A stretch of DNA of 14,828 bases, from NCBI GenBank assembly GCA_026994125.1, contig JALWRJ010000382.1, forward strand, positions 1 through 14,828, in the 5' to 3' direction. Under the pieces are notes generated by a model. The model saw only the letters and a program-made list of their open reading frames with translations. It was not told the origin of the DNA and made no database searches. Source of the DNA: Cyclobacteriaceae bacterium. Lineage in GTDB: Bacteria; Bacteroidota; Bacteroidia; Cytophagales; Cyclobacteriaceae. Below are positions 6,835-13,149 of the stretch, in pieces. Position 1 is the first letter of the stretch; each line of letters begins with the position of its first letter. A program made the position numbers and the translations under genes.

Positions 6835-6874
6835 TTTATAAATATTAGCAAATAGATGAGTTAATATTTATAAA
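6835..6874. promoter_or_regulatory. AT-rich 13-bp inverted repeat in the divergent gap
   Basis: TTTATAAATATTA (6835-6847) and its exact complement (6862-6874) flank a 14-base spacer. The spacer contains, on the minus strand, TCTATTTG, a 7-of-8 -7 box for the small lipoprotein. The arrangement could be an operator bracketing that promoter. No T tract supports a terminator. The rest of the 6785-7065 gap shows only a weak dyad, TGTAG-7-CTACA at 6907-6923. Confidence 0.4.
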
Positions 6875-7065
6875 AGACCCATCCCCATTATGTAAAAAAC
6901 AAAAAATGTAGAATTAACCTACAGTGGAAACCCTATATTTTTATTTTTTGAAAAATGAAAATTCTTTCTAAAGTACTATTTAGCTTAAAAGAGCCGGTAG
7001 TTTTTTAGGATGTATGCGTATTTCTAAAAATCTACCCTTAATTTAGTAGCCATACAGGCAAATAC

Positions 7066-8253
7066 TTGACAGTAAAACAGGTTCGATATTACATTTTCTT
7101 AAAAGATGTCATCTTGATGTCGTTAACTGCCTTTGGAGGACCGCAAGTGCATATTGCCTATTTTTTGGACAGGTTTGTAACTAAGCGGGGCTACCTTACC
7201 GAAAAGGAATTGTTGGAATTAAATGCCCTCTGCCAAATATTACCCGGGCCTACTTCTACCCAAACAATTACAGCGATAGGTTTTAGAATAGGAGGCCCAG
7301 GCCTGGCTTACCTTACGCTATTGTTTTGGGCGTTACCTGCCGTGGCTATTTTAATTTTTGTAGCCATTGCTCTTTCAACCTTTGCACATAAAGAGGAAAT
7401 TTTACATTATATAAGGTTTATACAGCCTATGGCCGTAGGTTTTATAAGCTTTGCCGCTTATAAAATCACCTCCAAGGTAGTAGAATCTAAATCGGGCTTT
7501 TTGGTACTTTTTTTATCTACCCTGCTATCGTTGTACGCCAGTTCACCGTTTTTGTTTCCGGTGCTTATAATATTAGGAGGAGCGATTACAGCCTTTAAGT
7601 ATAAACGGCAGCCCGAGCTGGAAAAAAATGAACCTTTAAAAATAATATGGACTAATTTTTGGGTATGGGCGGGGGTTTTGGTAACCGCAGGTGCTTTAGC
7701 CACTTTTACATCCTTCATACCAGTAAAATTATTCGAAAATTTTTATAGAAACGGATCACTCATTTTTGGCGGAGGGCAGGTGCTTATTCCATTGCTTTAT
7801 ACTGAATTTGTTTCGCTAAAAGGCTACCTTACATCGCCCGAATTTTTATCGGGTTTTGGATTAGCGCAAGCTGTACCGGGGCCGGTATTTTCGTTTAGTG
7901 CCTACATTGGGGCGCTTTCGGCACAGCAAATGAACATGGGCATTGCCGGCATGATAGCTGGTGGTTTGATGGCTGCCGCAGGCATATTTTTACCCGGTAC
8001 CTTTTTAATATTTTTTGTAATTAGGTTTTGGGATGGACTTAAGCGCTACCGTATTGTACGGGCATCGTTGGAGGGCATTACAGCGGCCAGTTCGGGCATG
8101 GTAATAGCCGCAGCCTTAATTTTGCTGCGCCCTATTACGCCTGGTTTTATTAATATTGGGTTGCTTATTACTACCTTTGGTTTATTGCAGTTTACTAAAA
8201 TTAAAGCTCCCTTAATCATTATTTCCGGTATTCTGCTGGGTTTTATTTTATAG
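7066..8253 (+). CDS. chrA: ChrA-family (CHR) transporter, two-domain form
   Basis: A 395-residue membrane protein of the chromate ion transporter superfamily, long form made of two homologous halves. The first half has TAFGGPQVHI (21-30) and LPGPTSTQ (59-66). The second half repeats the pattern with FGGGQVLIP (234-242) and AVPGPVFSF (269-277). Each half has about five to six hydrophobic segments. Known members export chromate, but many homologues in genomes without chromate exposure have no proven substrate, so the role is uncertain. No ATG suits the start: the first in-frame ATG (7117) would remove most of the leading segment. TTG 7066 gives MTVKQVRYYIFLKDVIL, the usual length before the FGG motif, and an in-frame stop lies at 7039. 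Its 3' end is only 10 bases from the convergent aromatic operon, with no terminator seen. Confidence 0.9.
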   Translation: MTVKQVRYYIFLKDVILMSLTAFGGPQVHIAYFLDRFVTKRGYLTEKELLELNALCQILPGPTSTQTITAIGFRIGGPGLAYLTLLFWALPAVAILIFVAIALSTFAHKEEILHYIRFIQPMAVGFISFAAYKITSKVVESKSGFLVLFLSTLLSLYASSPFLFPVLIILGGAITAFKYKRQPELEKNEPLKIIWTNFWVWAGVLVTAGALATFTSFIPVKLFENFYRNGSLIFGGGQVLIPLLYTEFVSLKGYLTSPEFLSGFGLAQAVPGPVFSFSAYIGALSAQQMNMGIAGMIAGGLMAAAGIFLPGTFLIFFVIRFWDGLKRYRIVRASLEGITAASSGMVIAAALILLRPITPGFINIGLLITTFGLLQFTKIKAPLIIISGILLGFIL

Positions 8254-8263
8254 TTTTTTGGGT

Positions 8264-9355
8264 TTATTCATTCATTATTCTTTCTTGCCTGGCAATGGAA
8301 TTTTGGTGTATTATTTCGTAAATAGACTTTACAAAATCCGGGTGAAGGTTTTCCTCCTCGCCCTTCGAAGCCCTATCATTTAAAATATTTTCGTAGCGTC
8401 CTACTTGCAAGATAGTAACATTGTTCTCTTTTTTAGACTCGCCAATTTCATCTACCAGCGCCATTCGCTTGCCCAAAAGTTTAATTAGTTCATCATCTAC
8501 TTTATCAATTTGGGCACGTAACTCTTGTAACGAAGCCACAAATTCATCGTTGGCAGACTCGGCTCTACGCCATACGATGTTATCCAAAATAGCCGAAAGC
8601 TTTTGGGGTGTTACCTGCTGTTTGGCATCGCTGAGGGCCTTATCGGGGTTAATGTGAGTTTCAATCATAAGCCCTTCCATTTGTAAATCAAAAGCTTTTT
8701 GTGCTACCGGTTCAATTAAGTTGCGCTTACCACCTATGTGGCTGGGGTCGCAAATAATGGGCAAGGCAGGCAGCAAGCGTTTTAGTTCGATGGGCAGTTT
8801 CCATTTGGGGTCGTTGCGGTATTGCGATTCGCTCATGGGTGAAAACCCCCGGTGAATGGCACCCAGTTTGGTAATGCCGGCTTGGTTAATTCGCTCCAAT
8901 GCACCTATCCAAAGTTGCAAATCGGGATTGATGGGATTTTTAACAAACACAGGCACATCATAGCCGGACAAAGCATCGGCTATTTCCTGTACCGAAAAGG
9001 GGTTTACGGTAGTGCGGGCTCCAATCCAGAGGATATCAACTCCGGCTTCGATAGCCTGATGCACATGTTCGGCCTTGGCTACTTCGGTAGCTATTTTTAG
9101 TTTCGTATTTTGTTTTACTTTTTGTAGCCACGGCAGGCCTTTGGCGCCAACGCCTTCAAAAGTGCCGGGGCGTGTACGAGGTTTCCACAAACCTGCCCGA
9201 TACACCATAGCCCGGTGGTCGTGTTGTACTTGTTGTGCTGTTTGGAGTACTTGTTCTTCGGTTTCGGCACTGCATGGCCCGGCTACTAATAAAGGCAGTT
9301 CTCTGGTTTCGGGGAACCACTGCTCCATGGGGTGAATGTTTAAGGTTATGTTCAT
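8264..9355 (-). CDS. Bifunctional DAHP synthase / chorismate mutase
   Basis: Fusion enzyme of 363 residues. The N-terminal domain (about 1-262) is a type I beta DAHP synthase that joins phosphoenolpyruvate and erythrose-4-phosphate. It has the metal-ligand Cys28 in VAGPCSAE, the KPRTRPGTFEG phosphate loop (58-68), and CDPSHIGGKR (202-211). The C-terminal domain (about 272-363) is an AroQ-type chorismate mutase, with Arg280, Arg297, Lys308 or Lys309, Glu322 and Gln351 in the places expected of active-site residues. It makes prephenate, the substrate of TyrA and PheA encoded upstream in the same operon. It is the last gene of the operon, 29 bases after tyrA. In this enzyme type the mutase domain often confers chorismate/prephenate feedback on the synthase; that is family knowledge, not shown here. 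Confidence 0.95.
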   Translation of the reverse strand: MNITLNIHPMEQWFPETRELPLLVAGPCSAETEEQVLQTAQQVQHDHRAMVYRAGLWKPRTRPGTFEGVGAKGLPWLQKVKQNTKLKIATEVAKAEHVHQAIEAGVDILWIGARTTVNPFSVQEIADALSGYDVPVFVKNPINPDLQLWIGALERINQAGITKLGAIHRGFSPMSESQYRNDPKWKLPIELKRLLPALPIICDPSHIGGKRNLIEPVAQKAFDLQMEGLMIETHINPDKALSDAKQQVTPQKLSAILDNIVWRRAESANDEFVASLQELRAQIDKVDDELIKLLGKRMALVDEIGESKKENNVTILQVGRYENILNDRASKGEEENLHPDFVKSIYEIIHQNSIARQERIMNE

Positions 9356-9379
9356 TTTTTTAAAATGTTAAGGGGTATT

Positions 9380-9420
9380 GGGAATTAGTTATTGGTTATC
9401 GGGAATTGGTTATTGGGGTT
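9380..9420. repeat. Imperfect 21-bp direct repeat at the tyrA 3' end
   Basis: Two adjacent copies of GGGAATTrGTTATTGG (9380 and 9401) span the end of tyrA and the start of the spacer. The last residues of TyrA, NQFPITNN, are encoded by them. Confidence 0.75.
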
Positions 9421-10287
9421 TGGGTTTTTATCATTAAGTACTTTTCTAATTCTGTTTGTTTGGTGCATGGCTTCTCTTAGTGCTTCTTCGTTCTTATTTT
9501 TTATCATTGCTTTATATTTTTCTAAATTGCTAATATAAGCCGATAGCACATCGATTATATTATCGGCATTCTCGGTAAAAATAGGCGCCCACATAGCAGG
9601 CGAGCTTTTAGCCAGGCGCACCGTGCTTTCAAAACCACTACCGGCCATATCAAAAATAGTGGTTTCGCTGGGCTCTACCTCTAACACGGTTTGGCCAAGG
9701 GTAAACGAACTAATATGCGACAAGTGCGACACATAAGCAATATGCCGGTCGTGGTCGTGGCTATCCATAAATTTTGGCCGCATACCTAAGTGGTCAGTTA
9801 GTGCCAACACCTTTTCCAAAGCCCCTGTGGATGAGCGTTGTTTGTCGCAAATAATATTTACCTTATTGGTAAACAAATCGCTAAAGGCAGCTTCGGGGCC
9901 AGTATTTTCGGTGCCTGCAATAGGGTGGCAAGCTACATAGGCAGCCCTGTTTTTATGGTTTGCCACTGCCTCAGCTATATTGGCCTTGGTAGAGCCCACA
10001 TCCAACACCACTTGCTTATTACCAAGCGCATCAAGCACAAGTGGCAACTGCTTTTTAGTGGCATCTACCGGAATGGCCAACACAATTACATTGGCTTGTT
10101 TTAAAACCCGTGCCATAGCAACTACTTTATCTACTATGCCTAACTCGAGTGCTTTTTGGGCGTGCAATGAGGATGCATCAGTGCCTATAACAGTAGCGGT
10201 AAACCCCGATTGTTTAAGTTTTAGCGCCATGGAGCCTCCTATAAGACCCAACCCTACGATACCAACGATATTTCCTTTGCTTTCCAT
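9385..10287 (-). CDS. tyrA: Prephenate dehydrogenase
   Basis: NAD-dependent oxidative decarboxylation of prephenate to 4-hydroxyphenylpyruvate, the tyrosine branch. The 300-residue protein has the Rossmann motif GLGLIGGS (12-19), then DVGSTK (96-101), HPIAGTE (121-127) with the active-site His121, and SHLSHISS (187-194), all characteristic of TyrA. The helical dimerisation domain follows to about residue 285. The final 13 residues (NPNPNNQFPITNN) are low-complexity and come from a short DNA repeat, so they look like a recent C-terminal extension. The ATG lies inside the end of the aminotransferase gene (34-base overlap), suggesting translational coupling. No regulatory ACT domain is present, so control of tyrosine synthesis may rest on the operon's attenuator and on other enzymes. 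Confidence 0.95.
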   Translation of the reverse strand: MESKGNIVGIVGLGLIGGSMALKLKQSGFTATVIGTDASSLHAQKALELGIVDKVVAMARVLKQANVIVLAIPVDATKKQLPLVLDALGNKQVVLDVGSTKANIAEAVANHKNRAAYVACHPIAGTENTGPEAAFSDLFTNKVNIICDKQRSSTGALEKVLALTDHLGMRPKFMDSHDHDRHIAYVSHLSHISSFTLGQTVLEVEPSETTIFDMAGSGFESTVRLAKSSPAMWAPIFTENADNIIDVLSAYISNLEKYKAMIKNKNEEALREAMHQTNRIRKVLNDKNPNPNNQFPITNN

Positions 10288-11435
10288 TGTAAAATTCGAT
10301 TGATAGCTAAATTAAAATCCTGCTCGGTAGAGCAAAGTGATAACCGGATAAAGCGATTGCCATTGGAACCAAACACTTCGCCCGGAGCTAAAAAAATATG
10401 TGTTTTATGTAAAATTTCATCAATAAATGTTCGTACTGTCTGGATATGTGAAGGTATTTTAGCCCATAAAAACATACCTACCTGATGTGGTTTAACCATA
10501 CAGCCAAGATGTGCCAACAACTCTAGCGCCACTTTTTTACGCTGTACATACACACTATTGCGCTGGTTATGCCATGCTTGTGGTAAGCTAAGTGCTGATG
10601 CAGCCGCCTTTTGAACAGGCAAAAACATACCTGAATCCACATTGCTTTTAGCTTGCAAAACAGCATTGATGTATTGCCTGTGGCCGGCCACCATACCTAC
10701 GCGCCAACCGGCCATGTTAAAACTTTTACTTAGCGAATTAAGCTCCAGCACATGCTCTTTGCTATCGTCTTGGTTTAAAATAGAACGGGGCGAATTATTT
10801 AGCACCAGGCTATAAGGGTTATCGTTTATAAGTAGGATATTATGCTTTTTAGCAAATGCCACCAGCTTAGCAAACAGCTTATTGGAGGCATTGGCTCCTG
10901 TTGGCATGTTGGGGTAATTTACCCACATTAATTTAACACCGCTAAGGTCTTGATTTTCAAGGGCTTCAACATCGGGTTGCCAGTGCTGCTCTTCCAGTAA
11001 ATCGTACTCCATTACTTGTGCGCCCACCACCTTGGAGATAGCAGCATAGGCCGGATACCCCGGATTGGGCACCAATACCTTATCGCCCGGGTTTAAAAAA
11101 GCCAACGAAATATACATAATACCTTCCTTAGAGCCTAATAGTGGCAATATTTCGGAGTCGGTATTTAAAGACACCTGATAGGTGTTGGCATAAAATTTTT
11201 GCATGGCCTCTCTTAGTTCCTGACCGGAACGATAGGGTTGGTATGCATGGTTTCGTTCATCCATAGCTGCATTTACCAAAGCCTTAATGGTAGTGGTATC
11301 GGGAGGTAAGTCGGGTGAACCAATGCCCAGGTTAAGCACTTTTTTACCTTGGGCACGCATCTGTTCTATTTCCTGTAACTTAACTGAAAAGTAATATTCT
11401 TTTACTGCTTTAAATCTATCTGCTTTCTCAATCAT
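10254..11435 (-). CDS. PLP-dependent class I/II aminotransferase, probably aromatic
   Basis: A 393-residue fold-type I aminotransferase. Visible parts: GIGSPDLPP substrate loop (38-46), NPGYPAY (124-130), YPNMPTG (174-180), Asp205 and Tyr208 in NDNPYS, the PLP-binding Lys237 in NSLSKSFNMAGWR, and the carboxylate-binding Arg364 in RFIRLSL. By position between pheA and tyrA it very likely transaminates phenylpyruvate and 4-hydroxyphenylpyruvate to Phe and Tyr with glutamate. By sequence it also resembles LL-diaminopimelate aminotransferase-like enzymes, so the substrate is inferred. The Asn that usually precedes Pro-Thr-Gly and contacts PLP is Met177 here. The start overlaps the pheA stop by four bases (ATGA), and the end overlaps tyrA by 34 bases. 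Confidence 0.92.
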   Translation of the reverse strand: MIEKADRFKAVKEYYFSVKLQEIEQMRAQGKKVLNLGIGSPDLPPDTTTIKALVNAAMDERNHAYQPYRSGQELREAMQKFYANTYQVSLNTDSEILPLLGSKEGIMYISLAFLNPGDKVLVPNPGYPAYAAISKVVGAQVMEYDLLEEQHWQPDVEALENQDLSGVKLMWVNYPNMPTGANASNKLFAKLVAFAKKHNILLINDNPYSLVLNNSPRSILNQDDSKEHVLELNSLSKSFNMAGWRVGMVAGHRQYINAVLQAKSNVDSGMFLPVQKAAASALSLPQAWHNQRNSVYVQRKKVALELLAHLGCMVKPHQVGMFLWAKIPSHIQTVRTFIDEILHKTHIFLAPGEVFGSNGNRFIRLSLCSTEQDFNLAINRILQWKAKEISLVS

Positions 11436-12277
11436 TTTAGTATGGGTTTGTTTCCTTGGCAGTAGGTGCCTAAAATTTTTATATGGTTACAGCATTGGGC
11501 AAGTTCTTTTACTACTGAATGCAGTGTTTCAACCTTGTTAAAGATTACATCCAAGTGGATGGCGTACTCGTAAGGGTGACCAATAATGGGTACCGATTGG
11601 ATTTTGGTAAGATTTAAGCCCTGGCCACCAATAATAGTCAATGCCCCTGCCAAGGCAGCCGGAGCATGTGGTAATATTAAACGCAACGAGGCTTTATTGG
11701 CCTCCAAAGCAGGCTCGGCTTTGGCTGCTATGGCTAAAAACCTGGTGTAATTTTTTTTATTAGTTTCGATTGAAGGTGCCAAAATTTTTAAACCATAGGT
11801 TTTGGCAGCCAGACTACTGGCTATGGCCGCAATACCCTTCAACTGTTTTTTGGCTATCAAGCGGGCACTTGCGGCTGTATCATCGGCCTCGGTTACCCGC
11901 CATTGCGGGTAGTTATCTAAAAATTGTCCGCACTGGCTCAGGGCTATTGGGTGCGATATTACCTGTTGGATGTTTTCGAGGGTTTCGCCCGGCATGGCCA
12001 TTAATTGCATTTGGATGCGCAAATATTCCTCGCCTATGATGTGTAAATTATACTCTTCGAGCAACCCATAGTTAGGTAGCAAGCTACCTGCCAAGGTGTT
12101 TTCGATGGCCATCATTCCATAATTTACCTTCCCTTGGGCTACGGCTTGTGACATACCTCTAAAATCTCTAAACTCGGCCAGTTCAATTTTATGATTACCA
12201 AAGTATTGGCGGGCAGCTACATCGTGAAAAGCAGCTTTTACACCTTGTATTCCTATTTTAAGTTTCCTTGTGTTCAT
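11432..12277 (-). CDS. pheA: Prephenate dehydratase
   Basis: Converts prephenate to phenylpyruvate, the phenylalanine branch. The 281-residue product has two periplasmic-binding-like lobes with IQGVKAAFHDVAA (10-22), AIENTLAGSL (57-66), and the catalytic Thr178-Arg179-Phe180 in NYTRFLAI. An ACT domain (about 195-278) follows, with GALTIIGGQGLNLTKIQS. ACT domains of PheA normally bind Phe through GALV and ESRP; here the second motif reads QSVP, as I recall for other Bacteroidota. It is monofunctional, the mutase being fused to DAHP synthase at the other end of the operon. It is the first structural gene, preceded by a leader peptide and terminator that probably control the whole operon. Confidence 0.95.
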   Translation of the reverse strand: MNTRKLKIGIQGVKAAFHDVAARQYFGNHKIELAEFRDFRGMSQAVAQGKVNYGMMAIENTLAGSLLPNYGLLEEYNLHIIGEEYLRIQMQLMAMPGETLENIQQVISHPIALSQCGQFLDNYPQWRVTEADDTAASARLIAKKQLKGIAAIASSLAAKTYGLKILAPSIETNKKNYTRFLAIAAKAEPALEANKASLRLILPHAPAALAGALTIIGGQGLNLTKIQSVPIIGHPYEYAIHLDVIFNKVETLHSVVKELAQCCNHIKILGTYCQGNKPILK

Positions 12278-12287
12278 TTTTATTCAT

Positions 12288-12317
12288 AAAAAAAGCCCCG
12301 GTATGTACCGAGGCTTT
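12288..12317 (-). terminator. Attenuator terminator in front of pheA
   Basis: In the minus-strand RNA a 12-bp stem (12306-12317 with 12292-12303, one G-U pair, two-base loop) is followed at once by seven U's (12288-12294). It ends only about ten bases before the pheA ATG and lies 26 bases after the leader-peptide stop codon. A terminator between promoter and first gene is the mark of conditional read-through. Confidence 0.93.
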
Positions 12318-12362
12318 AGATCTATATAGTTTTTTTACATATACTATCTCTTTAACCCCGGT
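12307..12362 (-). promoter_or_regulatory. Antiterminator pairing of the Phe/Tyr attenuator
   Basis: On the minus strand ACCGGGGTT (12362-12354), inside the last codons of the leader ORF, can pair over nine bases (two G-U) with AGCCTCGGT (12315-12307), the 5' arm of the terminator. The two structures exclude each other. The first segment repeats ACCGGGG of the terminator 3' arm exactly, and just before it CTAAAGC repeats the entry to the terminator 5' arm. A ribosome stalled on codons 11-14 would leave it free; one at the stop codon would cover it. Confidence 0.7.
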
Positions 12363-12418
12363 GCTTTAGCCCAGAAGTAAAAAAAGAAATAGTTAAAATA
12401 TGTAGTCGTTTTCATCAT
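12344..12418 (-). CDS. Phe/Tyr-rich leader peptide of the pheA operon
   Basis: A 24-codon ORF starting ATG ATG and ending TAG. Residues 7-16 read YFNYFFFYFW: five Phe, three Tyr and one Trp in ten codons, preceded by MMKTTT and followed by AKAPGLKR. The composition matches the products of the operon downstream. Slow charging of tRNA-Phe or tRNA-Tyr would stall the ribosome here, free the segment encoding APGL to form the antiterminator, and allow transcription of pheA and the genes after it. The stop codon is 26 bases from the terminator stem. There is no Shine-Dalgarno sequence, as elsewhere in this window. A second in-frame ATG follows the first directly, so the start could be 12415. It is seen clearly in sequence; its regulatory role is inference from geometry. 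Confidence 0.85.
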   Translation of the reverse strand: MMKTTTYFNYFFFYFWAKAPGLKR

Positions 12419-12425
12419 CGAGTTT

Positions 12426-12456
12426 CAAAGGAGCACTAAAGATTTATTAAATCAAA
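12426..12456 (-). promoter_or_regulatory. Candidate promoter of the pheA operon
   Basis: On the minus strand TTTG (12456-12453), a 19-base spacer and CTCCTTTG (12433-12426). Spacing is exact and the TTTG halves match, but the TA of TAnnTTTG is CT. It would start transcription within a few bases of the leader ATG at 12418, making the leader mRNA nearly leaderless. A promoter further upstream cannot be excluded. Confidence 0.4.
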
Positions 12457-12495
12457 ATTTTAGAAGTAATTTATAAAAATTCAGTTTTACAAAGC

Positions 12496-12526
12496 TTTAG
12501 CACTTTGTAAAAACTTAGTAGGTTTG
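12496..12526 (+). promoter_or_regulatory. Promoter of the AT-rich lipoprotein gene
   Basis: TTTA (12496-12499), a 19-base spacer and an exact TAGGTTTG (12519-12526) match the Bacteroidota promoter consensus. Transcription would start about 12530, so the upstream TTG at 12524 lies inside the promoter and ATG 12542 is the true start. Confidence 0.7.
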
Positions 12527-12541
12527 TACAAAAAAAACAAA

Positions 12542-13087
12542 ATGAAACACACTTTTTTATCAACCTTATTATTTCTATTAATTTTTACCGCTTGTACTAA
12601 GAATGGTGAGCCTCAACCAGAAGAGAAAAAAATAAACTATTTTACTTATAATAATGATACATTCGAACTCAAAGGAGGGCTAATTGACAATTATGAATAC
12701 GGTAATAATAATGAAAAAAGAGCTCATGACATATTCCTGTACTCCCCAACTATCTCACTAGTTTCAAATCCTTTTATTCCAAACCAATTGGTGCCATCTG
12801 GCGAAGGAGCTTATGTTTTAATTTCTGCTGTCTCAGATCTTACTGATGATATTAAAGAAGGAACTTATACGTATGGAATAACTGAAAATTACAATGTTTG
12901 GGGAGGAGAGTTTCTTATCGACCCAAAATATTCATCATCTTCAAAAGAAGAGTATGAGCTTTTTAAAAATGGCGAGCCAATGGTAATAACTGTTGATGGA
13001 GATATTTACTCAATTGATTTTGATTTAGTAACCGAGTCTGGAAAAGCTATTAAAGGTAATTACACTGGAAAAATCACCCAACAATAG
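12542..13087 (+). CDS. AT-rich lipoprotein of unknown function
   Basis: A 181-residue exported lipoprotein. The start is ATG 12542: MKHTFLSTLLFLLIFTAC gives a signal peptide with the lipidated Cys at 18, and the promoter excludes the earlier TTG. The mature part has no recognised catalytic motif. Its alternating hydrophobic pattern, with GTYTYGI, VDGDIYSIDFDL and a GNYTGKI end, suggests a beta-barrel or lipocalin-like sandwich, similar in style to many Bacteroidota lipoproteins. The mature protein has no Cys after the anchor. Base composition is clearly more AT-rich than its neighbours, and its codons favour A or T in third position, which may mean recent acquisition or weak expression. It is divergent from the pheA leader and convergent with gltD. 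I do not recognise the gene. Confidence 0.85.
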   Translation: MKHTFLSTLLFLLIFTACTKNGEPQPEEKKINYFTYNNDTFELKGGLIDNYEYGNNNEKRAHDIFLYSPTISLVSNPFIPNQLVPSGEGAYVLISAVSDLTDDIKEGTYTYGITENYNVWGGEFLIDPKYSSSSKEEYELFKNGEPMVITVDGDIYSIDFDLVTESGKAIKGNYTGKITQQ

Positions 13088-13093
13088 AAGACT

Positions 13094-13144
13094 TAATTAT
13101 CCCTGTAAATTTAAAACTTACATTTAAAATTGCAGGGATAATTA
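13094..13144 (+). terminator. Hairpin terminator between lipoprotein and gltD
   Basis: A perfect 12-bp stem, TAATTATCCCTG (13094-13105) with its complement (13133-13144), encloses a 27-base AT-rich loop. TTTT follows on the plus strand, so it fits termination of the lipoprotein gene. It also lies just past the gltD stop and may act weakly in that direction. Confidence 0.65.
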
Positions 13145-13149
13145 TTTTC

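Noticed and set aside
6955..7008. 17-codon ORF upstream of the ChrA-family gene
   Set aside because: It has no distinctive composition, no terminator or antiterminator after it and no conserved start signal; such ORFs are expected by chance.
8240..8270. Terminator between the ChrA-family gene and the aromatic operon
   Set aside because: The 10-base gap and adjacent T-rich stretch show no stable hairpin.
12524..12541. TTG start for the AT-rich lipoprotein
   Set aside because: It lies inside the exact -7 box and would spoil the signal peptide with a long basic extension.
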